From positions 112,442 to 176,441 of the forward strand of contig DUCM01000021.1 in assembly GCA_012959785.1 (NCBI GenBank): 64,000 nt of DNA. The letters are read 5' to 3'. The notes beneath the pieces were generated by a model. That model was given only the letters and a program-made list of their open reading frames with translations, was not told where the DNA came from and did not search any database. This DNA comes from Planctomycetota bacterium (GTDB lineage: Bacteria; Planctomycetota; UBA1135; GCA-002686595). Position numbers and translations under genes: made by a program. Positions 17,240-25,744 of the stretch are shown here, in pieces; position 1 is the first letter of the stretch; the number at the start of each line of letters is the position of its first letter.

Positions 17240-18028
17240 TCAGCCCTGGCGGGCTAGTTCCTTCTCGATCTGTTTCTGCGCCGCCTGTCCCGCTTTCAGG
17301 CCTTGCTCGTCGCCGAAGCCTTTGGCGTACTCCACCACGGCCGCGGCCAGGACTCTGGCGCGCTGCCAACACTCCAGGGCGCGGGCGCAGGTCAGCATGC
17401 CCTGTATGGATTGGTACTCGGCGAACTGTAGGCCCAGGTCGGCGTTCAAGAGTCGCGCCTGGGAGTAGGCGCTGAGGGCATCCTGCAACTCGCCCAGTTC
17501 TTGCAGAGCCCGGCCCTGGGCGGCGTAACCCATGGCGGTGCCCCACCAGTCGCCCAGGGGCACGGCGCGCAGCACGGTTTCCTTGGCGGCTGCGAGGGCC
17601 ATCTCGGCGTTGTTGTCGCTGAGTTCCTGGGCGGCCCGGCCATAGACTTCCTGGCCGGCGCGGAAGTCGTGCTTCTGCTCGTCGCTCCAGCCCACGAAGG
17701 ACGAGGCGTAGTCGAGGAAAATCGGTCGCCGGAAGGCCTCGCTGGCGCAGCTCGCCGCGAACAGGGCGCGCTTCTGCAGGGCTTCAATCTCGGCTTTGGG
17801 CGGATCCTCGGGTTGGGCTTCCCAAAGGGCCAGGCTGCCCTCGAGATCCGCGTCCAGGATTTGCAGCACCAGACCTTCATGCTCGCTCCAGAGCTTCTGG
17901 AGGCCCGCGGCGTCGTCGGTCAGAAAGAGCTCGTGGTACTTGGCCGTCACCTGGGCGCGGCGGTCTTCTTGGGGGAGGGCGAGGGGCACACTGGCGACCA
18001 GGAGGGTGAGTAGCATGGCGAACAGCAT
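17240..18028 (-). CDS. Secreted TPR-like hypothetical protein
   Basis: A 262-residue protein with an N-terminal signal peptide (MLFAMLLTLLVASVPLALP, cleavage near ALPQE). The rest is predicted all-helical. One or two TPR-like hairpins are visible around residues 165-200 (GYAAQGRALQELGELQDALS, then AYSQARLL-N-A-D-L-G), with a further pair toward the C-terminus (CARALECWQRARVLAAAVVE). No catalytic motif is seen. It is divergent from the dapE-like gene with at most 37 bases between starts, so the promoters must overlap the coding ends. Function is unknown; TPR proteins usually scaffold other proteins. Confidence 0.72.
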   Translation of the reverse strand: MLFAMLLTLLVASVPLALPQEDRRAQVTAKYHELFLTDDAAGLQKLWSEHEGLVLQILDADLEGSLALWEAQPEDPPKAEIEALQKRALFAASCASEAFRRPIFLDYASSFVGWSDEQKHDFRAGQEVYGRAAQELSDNNAEMALAAAKETVLRAVPLGDWWGTAMGYAAQGRALQELGELQDALSAYSQARLLNADLGLQFAEYQSIQGMLTCARALECWQRARVLAAAVVEYAKGFGDEQGLKAGQAAQKQIEKELARQG

Positions 18029-18065
18029 AGCAGCCTCTCATCATCGGCGGGTACACTTGAAGGCC

Positions 18066-19082
18066 GTGGAAGCCCTCTTCAAGGACCTCATGGACTGGAT
18101 CGAGATTCCGTCAGTCACCGGCGCGGAGGGTGACTATGGGGATGCCCTGGCGCGACGCCTCGAAGCTCTGGGCTTCGATTGCGAGCGTCAGGACCTGGCT
18201 CCAGGTCGCTTCAACCTTCTCGCCCGTGCCGGCGAGCCGGGGGTCGTGTTCTGCACCCACCTCGACACGGTGCCGCCCTACTTTGGCGCGCGCCAGGACT
18301 CCGACTTTATCTACGGTCGCGGTTCTTGCGATGCCAAGGGCCAAGCCGTGGCCATGATCGAAGCGGGCCGGCAACTGCTCGCTGCGGGCCTCGGCAACTT
18401 TGGCTTTCTGTTCACCGCCGGCGAGGAGGTGGACAGCGCCGGCGCGATCCTGGCCAATCAACTCCTGGCGGGCCCCTGGCGTCCGCACCATGTGATCGTG
18501 GGGGAGCCCACCGAGAACGAGTTCATCCGTGGACACAAGGGGCTCTTGTACGCGCGCCTCGAGGCCAAGGGCGTGGCGGGCCATTCGTCCCAGGACATCG
18601 GACCTTCAGCGGTGCACGAGCTAGCCCGTTGCGCCTGCCGCTTGCTCGACGAGTCCTGGGGCCAACACGAGTTGTTCGGCGCGGGCACGATCAACATCGG
18701 TCAGATTGAGGGCGGCGTGGCTGTCAATGTAGTGGCCGACCGAGCGCGCGCTGAGATTTTGGTGCGTACTGTCGAGGAGCCCGAGTTGGTTCTGGCGCGC
18801 CTCGGCGCTCTGCTCGGCGAACATGTGGAGATCCTCGGTGAGGTCAAGGCCTACGCGCCGGTGGAGTTCGAGGTTCCCCCCGGCGCGCCGCAAAGGGTGG
18901 TGGCCTTCGGAACCGACGCGCCGCACCTCGCCCGTTGGGGCACGCCCCTGCTATTTGGCCCCGGTGCGATCATCGACGCCCACACCGACGGCGAAAAGAT
19001 CTGCAAGCGCGAACTCGCCATGGCCGTCGCTCGGCATGTGGAGAGCGCCACAGCCTTCCTCGAAGAAGAGGCCGCGGAGTGA
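18066..19082 (+). CDS. dapE: M20 metallopeptidase, probable succinyl-diaminopimelate desuccinylase
   Basis: Hydrolyses N-succinyl-LL-diaminopimelate in lysine and peptidoglycan-precursor synthesis, if the context is taken at face value. Zinc-site motifs of the M20 family are present: THLDTVPP (His, Asp), GRGSCDAKGQ (bridging Asp), AGEEVDSAGA (catalytic Glu and ligand Glu) and IVGEPTE, plus a lid domain starting about residue 155 (GHKGLLYARLEAKGVAGHSS). The final ligand His is in IIDAHTDGE. The start is uncertain: GTG 18066, TTG 18057 and ATG 18015 are in frame, the last overlapping the divergent gene. I chose 18066 because it begins at the conserved helix. The adjacent dapD supports DapE over other M20 peptidases. 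Confidence 0.8.
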   Translation: MEALFKDLMDWIEIPSVTGAEGDYGDALARRLEALGFDCERQDLAPGRFNLLARAGEPGVVFCTHLDTVPPYFGARQDSDFIYGRGSCDAKGQAVAMIEAGRQLLAAGLGNFGFLFTAGEEVDSAGAILANQLLAGPWRPHHVIVGEPTENEFIRGHKGLLYARLEAKGVAGHSSQDIGPSAVHELARCACRLLDESWGQHELFGAGTINIGQIEGGVAVNVVADRARAEILVRTVEEPELVLARLGALLGEHVEILGEVKAYAPVEFEVPPGAPQRVVAFGTDAPHLARWGTPLLFGPGAIIDAHTDGEKICKRELAMAVARHVESATAFLEEEAAE

Positions 19083-19894
19083 GCGGCGATTCCGATCTGA
19101 GCGGGCTAGCGCTGCTCGAAGCCCTGGAGAGCGGTGACTTGCGCGTGGCCAATCCCACGGTGGATGGCGAGTGGGTCGTGAACGCCTGGGTCAAGGAAGC
19201 CATCCTCGATATCTTCCGTTCGTCTCCCACGGTCTCCATGGGCAACGAGTTGGAGCGTTCCGATTACCTGCGCCTCGACTTGCGCAGGATGCCCTTCCGC
19301 GACAAGGAACTCTTGAGTGTGCGGCGCTTCACGAAGCGCGAAGGCGTGCGCCTGGTGCCCGGCGGATCGGCAGTGAGGCGCGGCGTCTTTCTTGGGGAGG
19401 GCGTGGTTTGCATGCCGCCCATGTACGCCAACATTGGCGCCTGGGTAGGTCCTGGATCCATGATCGACAGCCACGCCCTGGTGGGTTCCTGCGCTCAGAT
19501 CGGCTCCGGCGTGCACCTCTCGGCCGGGGTCCAGATCGGTGGCGTGCTCGAACCCTCCGGTGCCCGGCCGGTGATCTGCGAGGACGGTGTCTTCGTGGGT
19601 GGCCAAGCCGGTCTCTTTGAGGGCGTCTTGGTGGGGGCCAGGGCCGTGATCGCAGCCGGCGTCGTGCTCACCGCTGGCACCCGGCTCTACGATCTGGTGG
19701 AGCAGCGAGAGCTCTCGGGATCTCCCGGCGAGCCCCTGCGAGTCCCGCCTGGAGCCGTGGTGACTTCGGCCACGCGCCCCCTGGAAGGTGCTTGGGCAAA
19801 AGAACGCGGCCTGTCTGGCCGTTGCGCCGTGATTCGCAAGTACCGCGATGCCCACACCGACGCGGCCACGGCACTCGAAGATGCTTTGCGATGA
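19079..19894 (+). CDS. dapD: Tetrahydrodipicolinate N-succinyltransferase
   Basis: Succinylates tetrahydrodipicolinate using succinyl-CoA, the step that precedes DapE in the succinylase branch of the lysine pathway. The 271-residue protein shows the helical N-domain, VPGGSAVRRGVFLGEGVVCM, and the left-handed beta-helix hexapeptides (MYANIGAWVGPGSMIDSHAL, then VGSCAQIGSGVHLSAGVQIG). It also has the GVLEP loop and the VFVGGQAGLFEGVLVGARAV repeats. Its length matches E. coli DapD (274). Start is GTG 19079, overlapping the dapE stop (GTGA). Trimeric hexapeptide acyltransferase architecture is known for the family. Confidence 0.93.
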   Translation: MSGDSDLSGLALLEALESGDLRVANPTVDGEWVVNAWVKEAILDIFRSSPTVSMGNELERSDYLRLDLRRMPFRDKELLSVRRFTKREGVRLVPGGSAVRRGVFLGEGVVCMPPMYANIGAWVGPGSMIDSHALVGSCAQIGSGVHLSAGVQIGGVLEPSGARPVICEDGVFVGGQAGLFEGVLVGARAVIAAGVVLTAGTRLYDLVEQRELSGSPGEPLRVPPGAVVTSATRPLEGAWAKERGLSGRCAVIRKYRDAHTDAATALEDALR

Positions 19895-20325
19895 AGGGCG
19901 CCGAAGAGAAGCCCGAGCCCGCCTATGACCCCGAGCGAGCACGCACGCAAAAGAGCACCGGTGCCATGTCTGACCAGCACTGGTCCCGCACTCGCCGCGA
20001 CATGAATGCCGAGGAGATCGAGTTCCTGCGCGAACGCTCCCGTGCGCCTGGAGTTGCTGAAGGCGGTGAGGAGCGCAACCACTACTGCCTGGACTGCCAC
20101 GGTCTGATCCCACTCACCTACGACCGCCGCCAGCCCGCCGACCCCAACCAACCGGCCCACTGCCCGCACTGCGGCACCGAACTCGAAGCCAATGTGCGCA
20201 TGATGTTCAACTGGGTCGAAATCGATCAACCCCACGGCAGCGACTTCCTGGCCATCCTGCCGCGCATGGTGGGAGCGCTCCTCTTGCTGGGAGCTGCGGC
20301 GGCTCTGGTGTATTACGCACTTTAG
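19891..20325 (+). CDS. Zinc-ribbon protein with C-terminal membrane anchor
   Basis: A 144-residue protein of unknown function. A charged N-terminal segment (EEKPEPAYDPERARTQK) is followed by one zinc ribbon with ligand pairs CLDCHG and CPHCGTE about 30 residues apart. A single hydrophobic segment (MVGALLLLGAAAALVYYAL) forms the extreme C-terminus, so the protein would be tail-anchored with the zinc ribbon facing the cytosol. Start ATG 19891 overlaps the dapD stop (ATGA), so it is translated with the lysine genes, although nothing ties the protein to lysine synthesis. The frame is open further upstream inside dapD, but that part has no protein character. Confidence 0.72.
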   Translation: MKGAEEKPEPAYDPERARTQKSTGAMSDQHWSRTRRDMNAEEIEFLRERSRAPGVAEGGEERNHYCLDCHGLIPLTYDRRQPADPNQPAHCPHCGTELEANVRMMFNWVEIDQPHGSDFLAILPRMVGALLLLGAAAALVYYAL

Positions 20326-20346
20326 CCAGACGGTACCGTTTGGCTA
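20323..20346. terminator. Inverted repeat at convergent gene ends
   Basis: TAGCCAGACGGT and ACCGTTTGGCTA (20323-20346) form a near-perfect hairpin containing the zinc-ribbon gene's stop codon and lying just outside the end of the convergent EAL gene. It could act as a terminator for the plus-strand operon. There is no T-tract. Confidence 0.4.
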
Positions 20347-20354
20347 CCTGGCGG

Positions 20355-20438
20355 CTGCTCTGCCGGTCAGGCTGTCTGCTCTGCCGGTCGGGCTATCTGC
20401 TCTGCTGGTCGGGCTGTCTGCTCTGCTGGTCGGGCTGT
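20355..20438. repeat. Tandem repeat, four 21-base units, coding for ARPAEQT heptapeptides
   Basis: Four near-identical 21-base units, consensus CTGCTCTGCTGGTCGGGCTG followed by T, run from 20355 to 20438. On the minus strand they encode the C-terminal ARPAEQT repeats of the response regulator/EAL protein. Units differ at single positions. In the last-translated unit, TCA (20367-20369) replaces TCG, turning an Arg codon into the TGA stop that ends the protein inside the array. Confidence 0.9.
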
Positions 20439-21590
20439 CTGCTTGCCGGCGAAGGCCATGTTGAGCCACTGGGCGCAGGAAGATGCGGGCATGGGGCGGC
20501 CGGTGTGGTAGCCCTGGATGATGTCCACGCCGACTTCTCTCATACGCCTCAGAGCCCTTTCATTCTCGACCCCCTCCGCCACGACGCGCAGGCCCATGGT
20601 GTGGCCCATGTTGACCACCATGCGCACAATCACATCAGCGTCGCTATCGTGCTCTGACTCCAGGACGAAGCTCTTGTCCACCTTGAGCTCGTTGAAGGGT
20701 GCGCGTTGGACCATGGAGAGGGAGGAGTAGCCCGTGCCGAAGTCGTCGATCGAGAGCTGAAAGCCCTTGAGGCGCAGGCGCGTTAGAACTTCCAGGACCC
20801 GCTCGGGGTCATCACTGGCCTCTCGTTCGGTGACCTCGAGGACGAAGTCGTGCGGGGAGGCACCTTCGGCCCGTACAGCCTGGTCCATCCATTCGGGGAA
20901 GTTGGGGCTGTGGAGGTCGTGGATGGAGAGGTTGATGGACATGGTCAGGCCGAGCTCAGCGGGGCACCACTGGACCAATTGGGCTGCTGATTGGCGCACC
21001 ACCCAGCGCGTGAGACTGGTAATGAAGCCTGATTCTTCGGCCAGGCTGAGAAAGTAGGCCGGCAGCAAGAGGCCGTAATCGGGGTGCTCCCAGCGCAATA
21101 GCGCCTCGAAACCCCTGGGCTGGCCGCTCTCAGCGTGGACCTGGGGCTGGTAGTGCAGGCGGAACTCGTCGTTCTCTAGGGCCTCGGTCAGGTTGGACTG
21201 GGAAAGCTCCATGCGCTCCTGCCTGAACTCCCCCAGGGTCTCCTTGAGGGTGCTCATGTCGAAGGGCTTTTCGAGCCCACCCACGATGCGCAGGCCGTGG
21301 GCCTCGCCCAGGCGAATCGCGGCTCGGATCGCTCCTCCCTCGAGGCCGCTCATCAAGACCACCGGGACCGTGCAGTGCATGGCCGCGAGGTAGTTGAGCA
21401 GCTCGACGCCGTCGGTGCCTGGCATAATCAAGTCCAGCAGCACGATGTCGGGCTGCTGTTCGTTGAAGATCGTGCGAAAAGTCTCTGCGCTCGATGCGGT
21501 CGAGACCTCGAAGCCGAGGCCTTGGGCGGCGGTGCGCAGGAATTGACGGATCATTTCGTCATCGTCGACAACAAGCAGTTTGCAGGTCAT
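20367..21590 (-). CDS. Response regulator with EAL (c-di-GMP phosphodiesterase) output domain
   Basis: A 407-residue protein: REC domain (about 1-125), linker, EAL domain (about 135-375), and a short ARPAEQT repeat tail. REC has the acidic pair in LLVVDDDEM, the phospho-acceptor Asp in DIVLLDLIMPG, and the conserved Ser and Lys (VLMSGLEGG, GLEKPFD). EAL has the signature EALLRWEHP, SINLS, LEVTERE, IDDFGTGYSSL, the KVDKSFV Lys, VAEGVE and QGYHTGRPM. All metal- and c-di-GMP-binding residues seem present, so active hydrolysis to pGpG is expected, gated by phosphorylation. Start ATG 21590 has GAGGAA about 8 bases upstream. The partner histidine kinase is not in the window. Confidence 0.93.
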   Translation of the reverse strand: MTCKLLVVDDDEMIRQFLRTAAQGLGFEVSTASSAETFRTIFNEQQPDIVLLDLIMPGTDGVELLNYLAAMHCTVPVVLMSGLEGGAIRAAIRLGEAHGLRIVGGLEKPFDMSTLKETLGEFRQERMELSQSNLTEALENDEFRLHYQPQVHAESGQPRGFEALLRWEHPDYGLLLPAYFLSLAEESGFITSLTRWVVRQSAAQLVQWCPAELGLTMSINLSIHDLHSPNFPEWMDQAVRAEGASPHDFVLEVTEREASDDPERVLEVLTRLRLKGFQLSIDDFGTGYSSLSMVQRAPFNELKVDKSFVLESEHDSDADVIVRMVVNMGHTMGLRVVAEGVENERALRRMREVGVDIIQGYHTGRPMPASSCAQWLNMAFAGKQTARPAEQTARPAEQIARPAEQTA

Positions 21591-21678
21591 GGCAGTGTTC
21601 CTCGTAGGGTGAGTCCTTCTAAAAAGGTGCAGCGCGACGGTAGCTTGCATGTCGGACTGCATGGGATGGGTTTGGACC

Positions 21679-21706
21679 CTTATAGTTACGACCCTCTGAA
21701 GATCAA
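21679..21706 (-). promoter_or_regulatory. Predicted promoter of the response regulator/EAL gene
   Basis: On the minus strand, TTGATC (21706-21701) and TATAAG (21684-21679) are 16 bases apart, matching the consensus at 4 of 6 and 5 of 6 positions. They would start transcription near 21672, leaving a leader of about 80 bases before the ATG at 21590. Confidence 0.45.
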
Positions 21707-21709
21707 GTA

Positions 21710-21927
21710 ATCGGGTATGAACCCCAAGTCGCTGCGGGGGCGTTGCGCACACTGCCAAGCACCGTTCGTTCCAGTAGGTTATTTACCCGATGGCTCCGAT
21801 TGGCTACCGGCTCTGGCGGCACTCCCTTGCGTGGTTACCCCCGGGGGGCGGCATCTTTCCCTACCCGGGATGGGGCCAAAACAGCCCCCAAAATTCCAGA
21901 GACCAATGCTGGGAATCCCGGTTGCGG
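21710..21927. other. Intergenic region; possible zinc-ribbon gene fragment
   Basis: Lies between the EAL gene's promoter and the 3' end of fadB. A plus-strand frame starts at 21717 with MNPKSLRGRCAHCQAPF, like the start of the zinc-ribbon N-termini common in bacteria with many DUF-type regulators. It then loses any protein-like character and runs antisense into fadB. This is at best a decayed gene start. Nothing else is recognised. Confidence 0.25.
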
Positions 21928-24135
21928 CTAGCCGTGGAAGAGCGTTTTGTCAGCAGCCATGGTGCGCAAGCGCTCGGGAACCGCAAAGCGTTCCTGGCGT
22001 TCAGGCTCCGGGGCGTTCGCCACCGAAGAGGCGCAGTGCTCCATGCGTCTCACAACTTCTTCCGCGCCAAGGGTGTCTGCCCAGCGTAGGAGCCCGCCGC
22101 GGAAGGGCGGAAAGCCCATGCCGAAGACCGTGGCAAGGTCGAGTTCCCGCGGACCGCTGACCACATCCTCTTCGAGGCAACGGGTGGCCTCGCCCAACAT
22201 GGCCAGGATCAGTCGATCGACGATCTGATCGTCCGTGAGGAACTCCTCATGGCTGGAGAGCGGCGGCGCGAGGTGCGCAAGGTCCGACGCGAGCACTGGC
22301 CGTGCCTTGGGATCGAAAGCCAGGTGCACATAGAAACCATCGCCGGTCTTCTTGCCCAGGTGTCCAGCGTCCAAGAGACCGCGAATCGCGGTGCAGGGCG
22401 CCATGCGCCCGCCGTAGGCCGTGTGCAGCGATTCGGCGGCGTGGGCGGCGATGTCCAAGCCCACTTCGTCCAGCAGTCGCAAGGGCCCCATGGGCATGCC
22501 GAATTCCCGGGCGAGGCGATCGAGTCGCGCCGGCTCGACGCCACCGGCGTAGAGCCGCAGGGCTTCGTCGAGGTAGGGACCGAGCAGGCGGTTGACCAGA
22601 AAGCCGGCCACATCCGCCACCACCACCGGCGTCTTGCCCAAGGCCAGGGCCAGGGCGGCAGCGCGGGTGACTGTCTCCGAAGAGGTGGCTTTTCCGCGCA
22701 CGATCTCCACCAAGGGCATCTTCTTGACCGGGTTGAAGAAGTGCAGTCCCACGACCCGTTCGGGGTGGGAGAGGCCCTCGGCGATGGCACTGACCGAGAG
22801 CGAGGAGGTGTTGGTGGCCAGAATTGCATCGTCGGGCAGGGCCGCCGCGAGATCCGCGAAGACCGCGCGTTTGACCTCCATTCGCTCTGCCACCGCTTCC
22901 ACCACCAGTTGCGTGCGCGAGAAACCCACCAAGAGGGTGGCCGTGTCCAAGCGGTCGATGGCGTCGCGTTCTTCGTGGGGCTGGATGCGACGGCGCTTGC
23001 GCAGCTTGGCGAGATCCCGGCGGTGTTCGAATTGAGCCGCATCGAGGCCCGCGGGCGAGATGTCGAACAGGCGACAGGCGATACCTTTGGTGGCCATCGA
23101 GCTGGCAATGGCGCCGCCCATGACGCCAGCGCCGGTGACTGCCGCGCGCTCGATGGGCTCGGGCTTCGAGCCGTCCTCGCGCTTACCCAGGCGCTTGGCG
23201 CCCTCCATCAACTTGAAGATGCCCACCAAGTTCTTGGAGACCTCGCCGATAGCGAGCTTGGAGGCCTCGCGAACCTCGTCGGCGAGCCCCTTGTCGATGC
23301 TCTTTAAGGGTGCCCAGGCCACCAGCCGCGCCACGGCGTTCGCGGCGGGATACTGGCCACGAGTCTGGCGCTGGATCTGCTGCTTGGTCTGGCGCTCGAT
23401 GATCCAGAGGGCCAGGGGGTTGCGATCGATGAGAAAGGCCCAGATGCCCCGCTCGCGGCGTTTGCAGCGTGTGCGCCCCATGGCGATGTCGCTGGCCACC
23501 CGCACGAGATATTCCGGCGGTGTCAGGCGGTCGACAAAGCCCTTTTTATAGGCAGCGCGTGCCGGCAGGAGGGTGCCACTCAGAATAGCTGCCATGGCCG
23601 CCGGCACGCCGATGCGCCGTGGCAGTCGTTGACAGCCGCCCCAGGCGGGCAGGATGCCGAGTTTGGTCTCGGGCAGCCCGATGCGACTCTTGGGGTCATC
23701 CGCCAGCACGATTCGAGCGCAGGCCATGGAGAGTTCGAAGGCACCGCCGGGCACCGGTCCACCCACGGCGGCCACGGTGCGAATGCCCCGCGCCCGCAGG
23801 CGGTCGATGCGTTGGAAGACTGCCTGCCCCAGGGCCAGGACACGGCGCGCGATCTCGATCTCGCGGATTTCTTCGATGGCGTCGATGTCGGCGCCGGCCG
23901 CGAAGGACAGGGGCTCCTTGCCGCGGATCACGAGGCCCTTGAGGCCCGACTCGCGCTCGATTTTGTCCAAAGCCAAGTCGAGATCGCGCATCAAGCACAA
24001 GTCCAGCACCGCCAGACTGCGATGGGGGGGATCGAGGACGATCACGGCCAAGCCGGGCTCGGGGTGCTCGATGCGGATGCAAGCGCCTTCCATGGGCGCG
24101 TCGGGAGGGATCGGGAGTCCGTTGAGATCGATCAT
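21928..24135 (-). CDS. fadB: Fatty-acid oxidation complex alpha subunit (enoyl-CoA hydratase / 3-hydroxyacyl-CoA dehydrogenase)
   Basis: A 735-residue bifunctional protein. The crotonase domain (about 1-200) has VIRGKEPLSFAAGADIDAI (oxyanion region) and two acidic positions, in GGAFELSMACARIV and IGLPETKLGILPAWGG. The NAD-binding domain has AAVTGAGVMGGAIASSMATK, and the dehydrogenase His lies in GLHFFNPVKKMPLVE, followed by VNRLLGPYLDEA. The C-terminal duplicate helical domain includes GFYVHLAFD and MGFPPFRGG. Start ATG 24135 overlaps the thiolase stop (ATGA). The frame remains open to 24630 inside fadA, but that extension is an antisense-like artefact. With the thiolase it performs successive beta-oxidation steps on acyl-CoAs. 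Confidence 0.93.
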   Translation of the reverse strand: MIDLNGLPIPPDAPMEGACIRIEHPEPGLAVIVLDPPHRSLAVLDLCLMRDLDLALDKIERESGLKGLVIRGKEPLSFAAGADIDAIEEIREIEIARRVLALGQAVFQRIDRLRARGIRTVAAVGGPVPGGAFELSMACARIVLADDPKSRIGLPETKLGILPAWGGCQRLPRRIGVPAAMAAILSGTLLPARAAYKKGFVDRLTPPEYLVRVASDIAMGRTRCKRRERGIWAFLIDRNPLALWIIERQTKQQIQRQTRGQYPAANAVARLVAWAPLKSIDKGLADEVREASKLAIGEVSKNLVGIFKLMEGAKRLGKREDGSKPEPIERAAVTGAGVMGGAIASSMATKGIACRLFDISPAGLDAAQFEHRRDLAKLRKRRRIQPHEERDAIDRLDTATLLVGFSRTQLVVEAVAERMEVKRAVFADLAAALPDDAILATNTSSLSVSAIAEGLSHPERVVGLHFFNPVKKMPLVEIVRGKATSSETVTRAAALALALGKTPVVVADVAGFLVNRLLGPYLDEALRLYAGGVEPARLDRLAREFGMPMGPLRLLDEVGLDIAAHAAESLHTAYGGRMAPCTAIRGLLDAGHLGKKTGDGFYVHLAFDPKARPVLASDLAHLAPPLSSHEEFLTDDQIVDRLILAMLGEATRCLEEDVVSGPRELDLATVFGMGFPPFRGGLLRWADTLGAEEVVRRMEHCASSVANAPEPERQERFAVPERLRTMAADKTLFHG

Positions 24136-25457
24136 GAGCTGCACCTTTCGAGCAGGGCAGCGCCGCCTTGGCCCCCGCCGATACAAAGCGTCGCCAGGGC
24201 CAGCTCCGAGTCGCATTGCAAGAGTTCGTGGGCACTGGTGAGCAGGAGCCGCGCCCCGGTGGCACCCACCGGATGCCCCAGGGCGATGGCGCCACCGTTC
24301 TGGTTGAGTATTTCGTCGCTGAGTTCTCCGAGGGCTGAGCCGCGGCCGAGCTCCTTGCGGGCGAACTCGTCGCTGGCGAAGGCTTTTTGGCAGGCCAGCA
24401 CCTGGGCGGCGAAGGCCTCGTTCAATTCCACCGAGCCCACATCGCTCAAGGCCACTCCGGCCGCGTCCAGCACCTTGGCGCTGGCGTAGACCGGCCCGAG
24501 GCCCATACGCGCGGGATCGAGGCCAGCCCAGCTGAGGGCACGAATGGTGGCCAGGGGCTCGATCCCGAGCTCTCTCGCCCGCTCGCGGGTGGTGACCAAA
24601 AGGGCGCAGGCACCGTCGCTGATGCCGCACGAATTGCCCACGGTGACCGTGCCGTCGGGTTTGACGAAGTAGGGCCTCATGCGGCCCAAGGCTGCGGTGG
24701 TCTGTCCGTCGCGGATGCCGTCATCAGCGGTCACCGCGCGGGCGCCTTCCCGCGAGCCGAGGGGCAGCCAGGGGAGCACCTCGGCTTCAAAGCGCCCCCC
24801 GTCGCGGGCGCGCGCGGCGCGCCGGTGGCTGGCAAAGGCATACTCGTCGGCGGCTTCCCGGGAGATGCCGCCTTCGCGGGCCAGGAGTTCCGCGGTCTTG
24901 CCCATGATCATGCCGCTGACCGGATCGGAGAGGCCCTCGACCAGGGCGATGGTGGGAGCCAAGTCCTTGGGGCGAAAACTGCTCCAAACTCCGAGGGCCG
25001 CACCCAGGGAGCGCGTGCGTGCCAGCCGCCCGAAGAGTTTGGTCAACCCAGGTCCCATTATGAGCGGGTAGGCGCTCATCACTTCCACGCCCGCGCATAG
25101 AAAGGTGTCGCCCTGCCCGGCCAGGATGGCCTGGATGGCGGAGCTCACCGTTTCCATGCCGCTGGCGCAGTTGCGCGCCAGGGTGCGGGCTGGAACGGAC
25201 CTAGGCACGCCGGCTCGCAGGCCGATGACCCGGGCCACATTGGCCTGACCCGCGGGAGGGCCGACGCAGCCCACCAGGACCTCGTCGATTTCGCTGCCGT
25301 CGAGGCCGCTACGGGCCAGAAGTTCGCGGCAGAGCCCGGAGCCGAGGTGTCCGGCATCTTCTTTGGCGAAGAGGCCGCCCGCTTTGACTTGAGGGGTGCG
25401 CAGGCCAGCGGCCAGAACAATCTCCGGTCCTCCGCTCGTTCGGGTGTAGGTGGTCAT
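24132..25457 (-). CDS. fadA: Acetyl-CoA acyltransferase (3-ketoacyl-CoA thiolase)
   Basis: Thiolytic cleavage of 3-ketoacyl-CoA, the last step of beta-oxidation. The 441-residue protein contains the acyl-accepting Cys in ARNCASGMETVSS, the NEAFAAQ loop, the catalytic His in GGAIALGHPVGATGARL, and the C-terminal Cys in CIGGGQGGA. It is longer than E. coli FadA (387), close to FadI (436) of the anaerobic system, which agrees with the FadI-like loop between residues 150 and 200 (RPKDLAPTIALVEGLSDPVS). It is the first gene of a two-gene minus-strand operon with fadB. Start ATG 25457. Confidence 0.93.
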   Translation of the reverse strand: MTTYTRTSGGPEIVLAAGLRTPQVKAGGLFAKEDAGHLGSGLCRELLARSGLDGSEIDEVLVGCVGPPAGQANVARVIGLRAGVPRSVPARTLARNCASGMETVSSAIQAILAGQGDTFLCAGVEVMSAYPLIMGPGLTKLFGRLARTRSLGAALGVWSSFRPKDLAPTIALVEGLSDPVSGMIMGKTAELLAREGGISREAADEYAFASHRRAARARDGGRFEAEVLPWLPLGSREGARAVTADDGIRDGQTTAALGRMRPYFVKPDGTVTVGNSCGISDGACALLVTTRERARELGIEPLATIRALSWAGLDPARMGLGPVYASAKVLDAAGVALSDVGSVELNEAFAAQVLACQKAFASDEFARKELGRGSALGELSDEILNQNGGAIALGHPVGATGARLLLTSAHELLQCDSELALATLCIGGGQGGAALLERCSS

Positions 25458-25744
25458 GGACGAAGGCGCCGCTCTGGCCTGATGATGAGGATGCGAGCGT
25501 GGGAGGGCAAGGAATCGATCAAGGTTGCGCTCTGATGTGCGCGGACGCCGCCTTGAGGGCAGAGTTGTTCACCATATTGGAGGCTGGGCCTCCCTCGCTC
25601 AAGCCGGAACCCCCGCGAATACCCGGCTACTGCCTGAGATCGTGGACATGGATGCTCCAAAGGCTTTAGATGCTCCTATTCTGATGGCCCATTCAGCGAG
25701 GGCCGATTCCGAACCGAACCGCTCTAGCCCCACAGCCTCAAACC

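Noticed and set aside
20355..20438. Tandem 21-base repeats as a CRISPR array
   Set aside because: Units are contiguous without spacers and are in-frame coding sequence of the EAL protein.
21717..22160. 147-residue frame starting with a CxxC zinc-ribbon-like motif
   Set aside because: Only the first 20 residues look like a protein, and the second half is antisense to fadB. Recorded as a possible fragment, not a gene.
24136..24630. 165-residue N-terminal extension of the fadB frame
   Set aside because: It overlaps the thiolase gene, is Arg/Pro-rich without motifs, and the ATG at 24135 overlapping the thiolase stop gives the normal FadB N-terminus.
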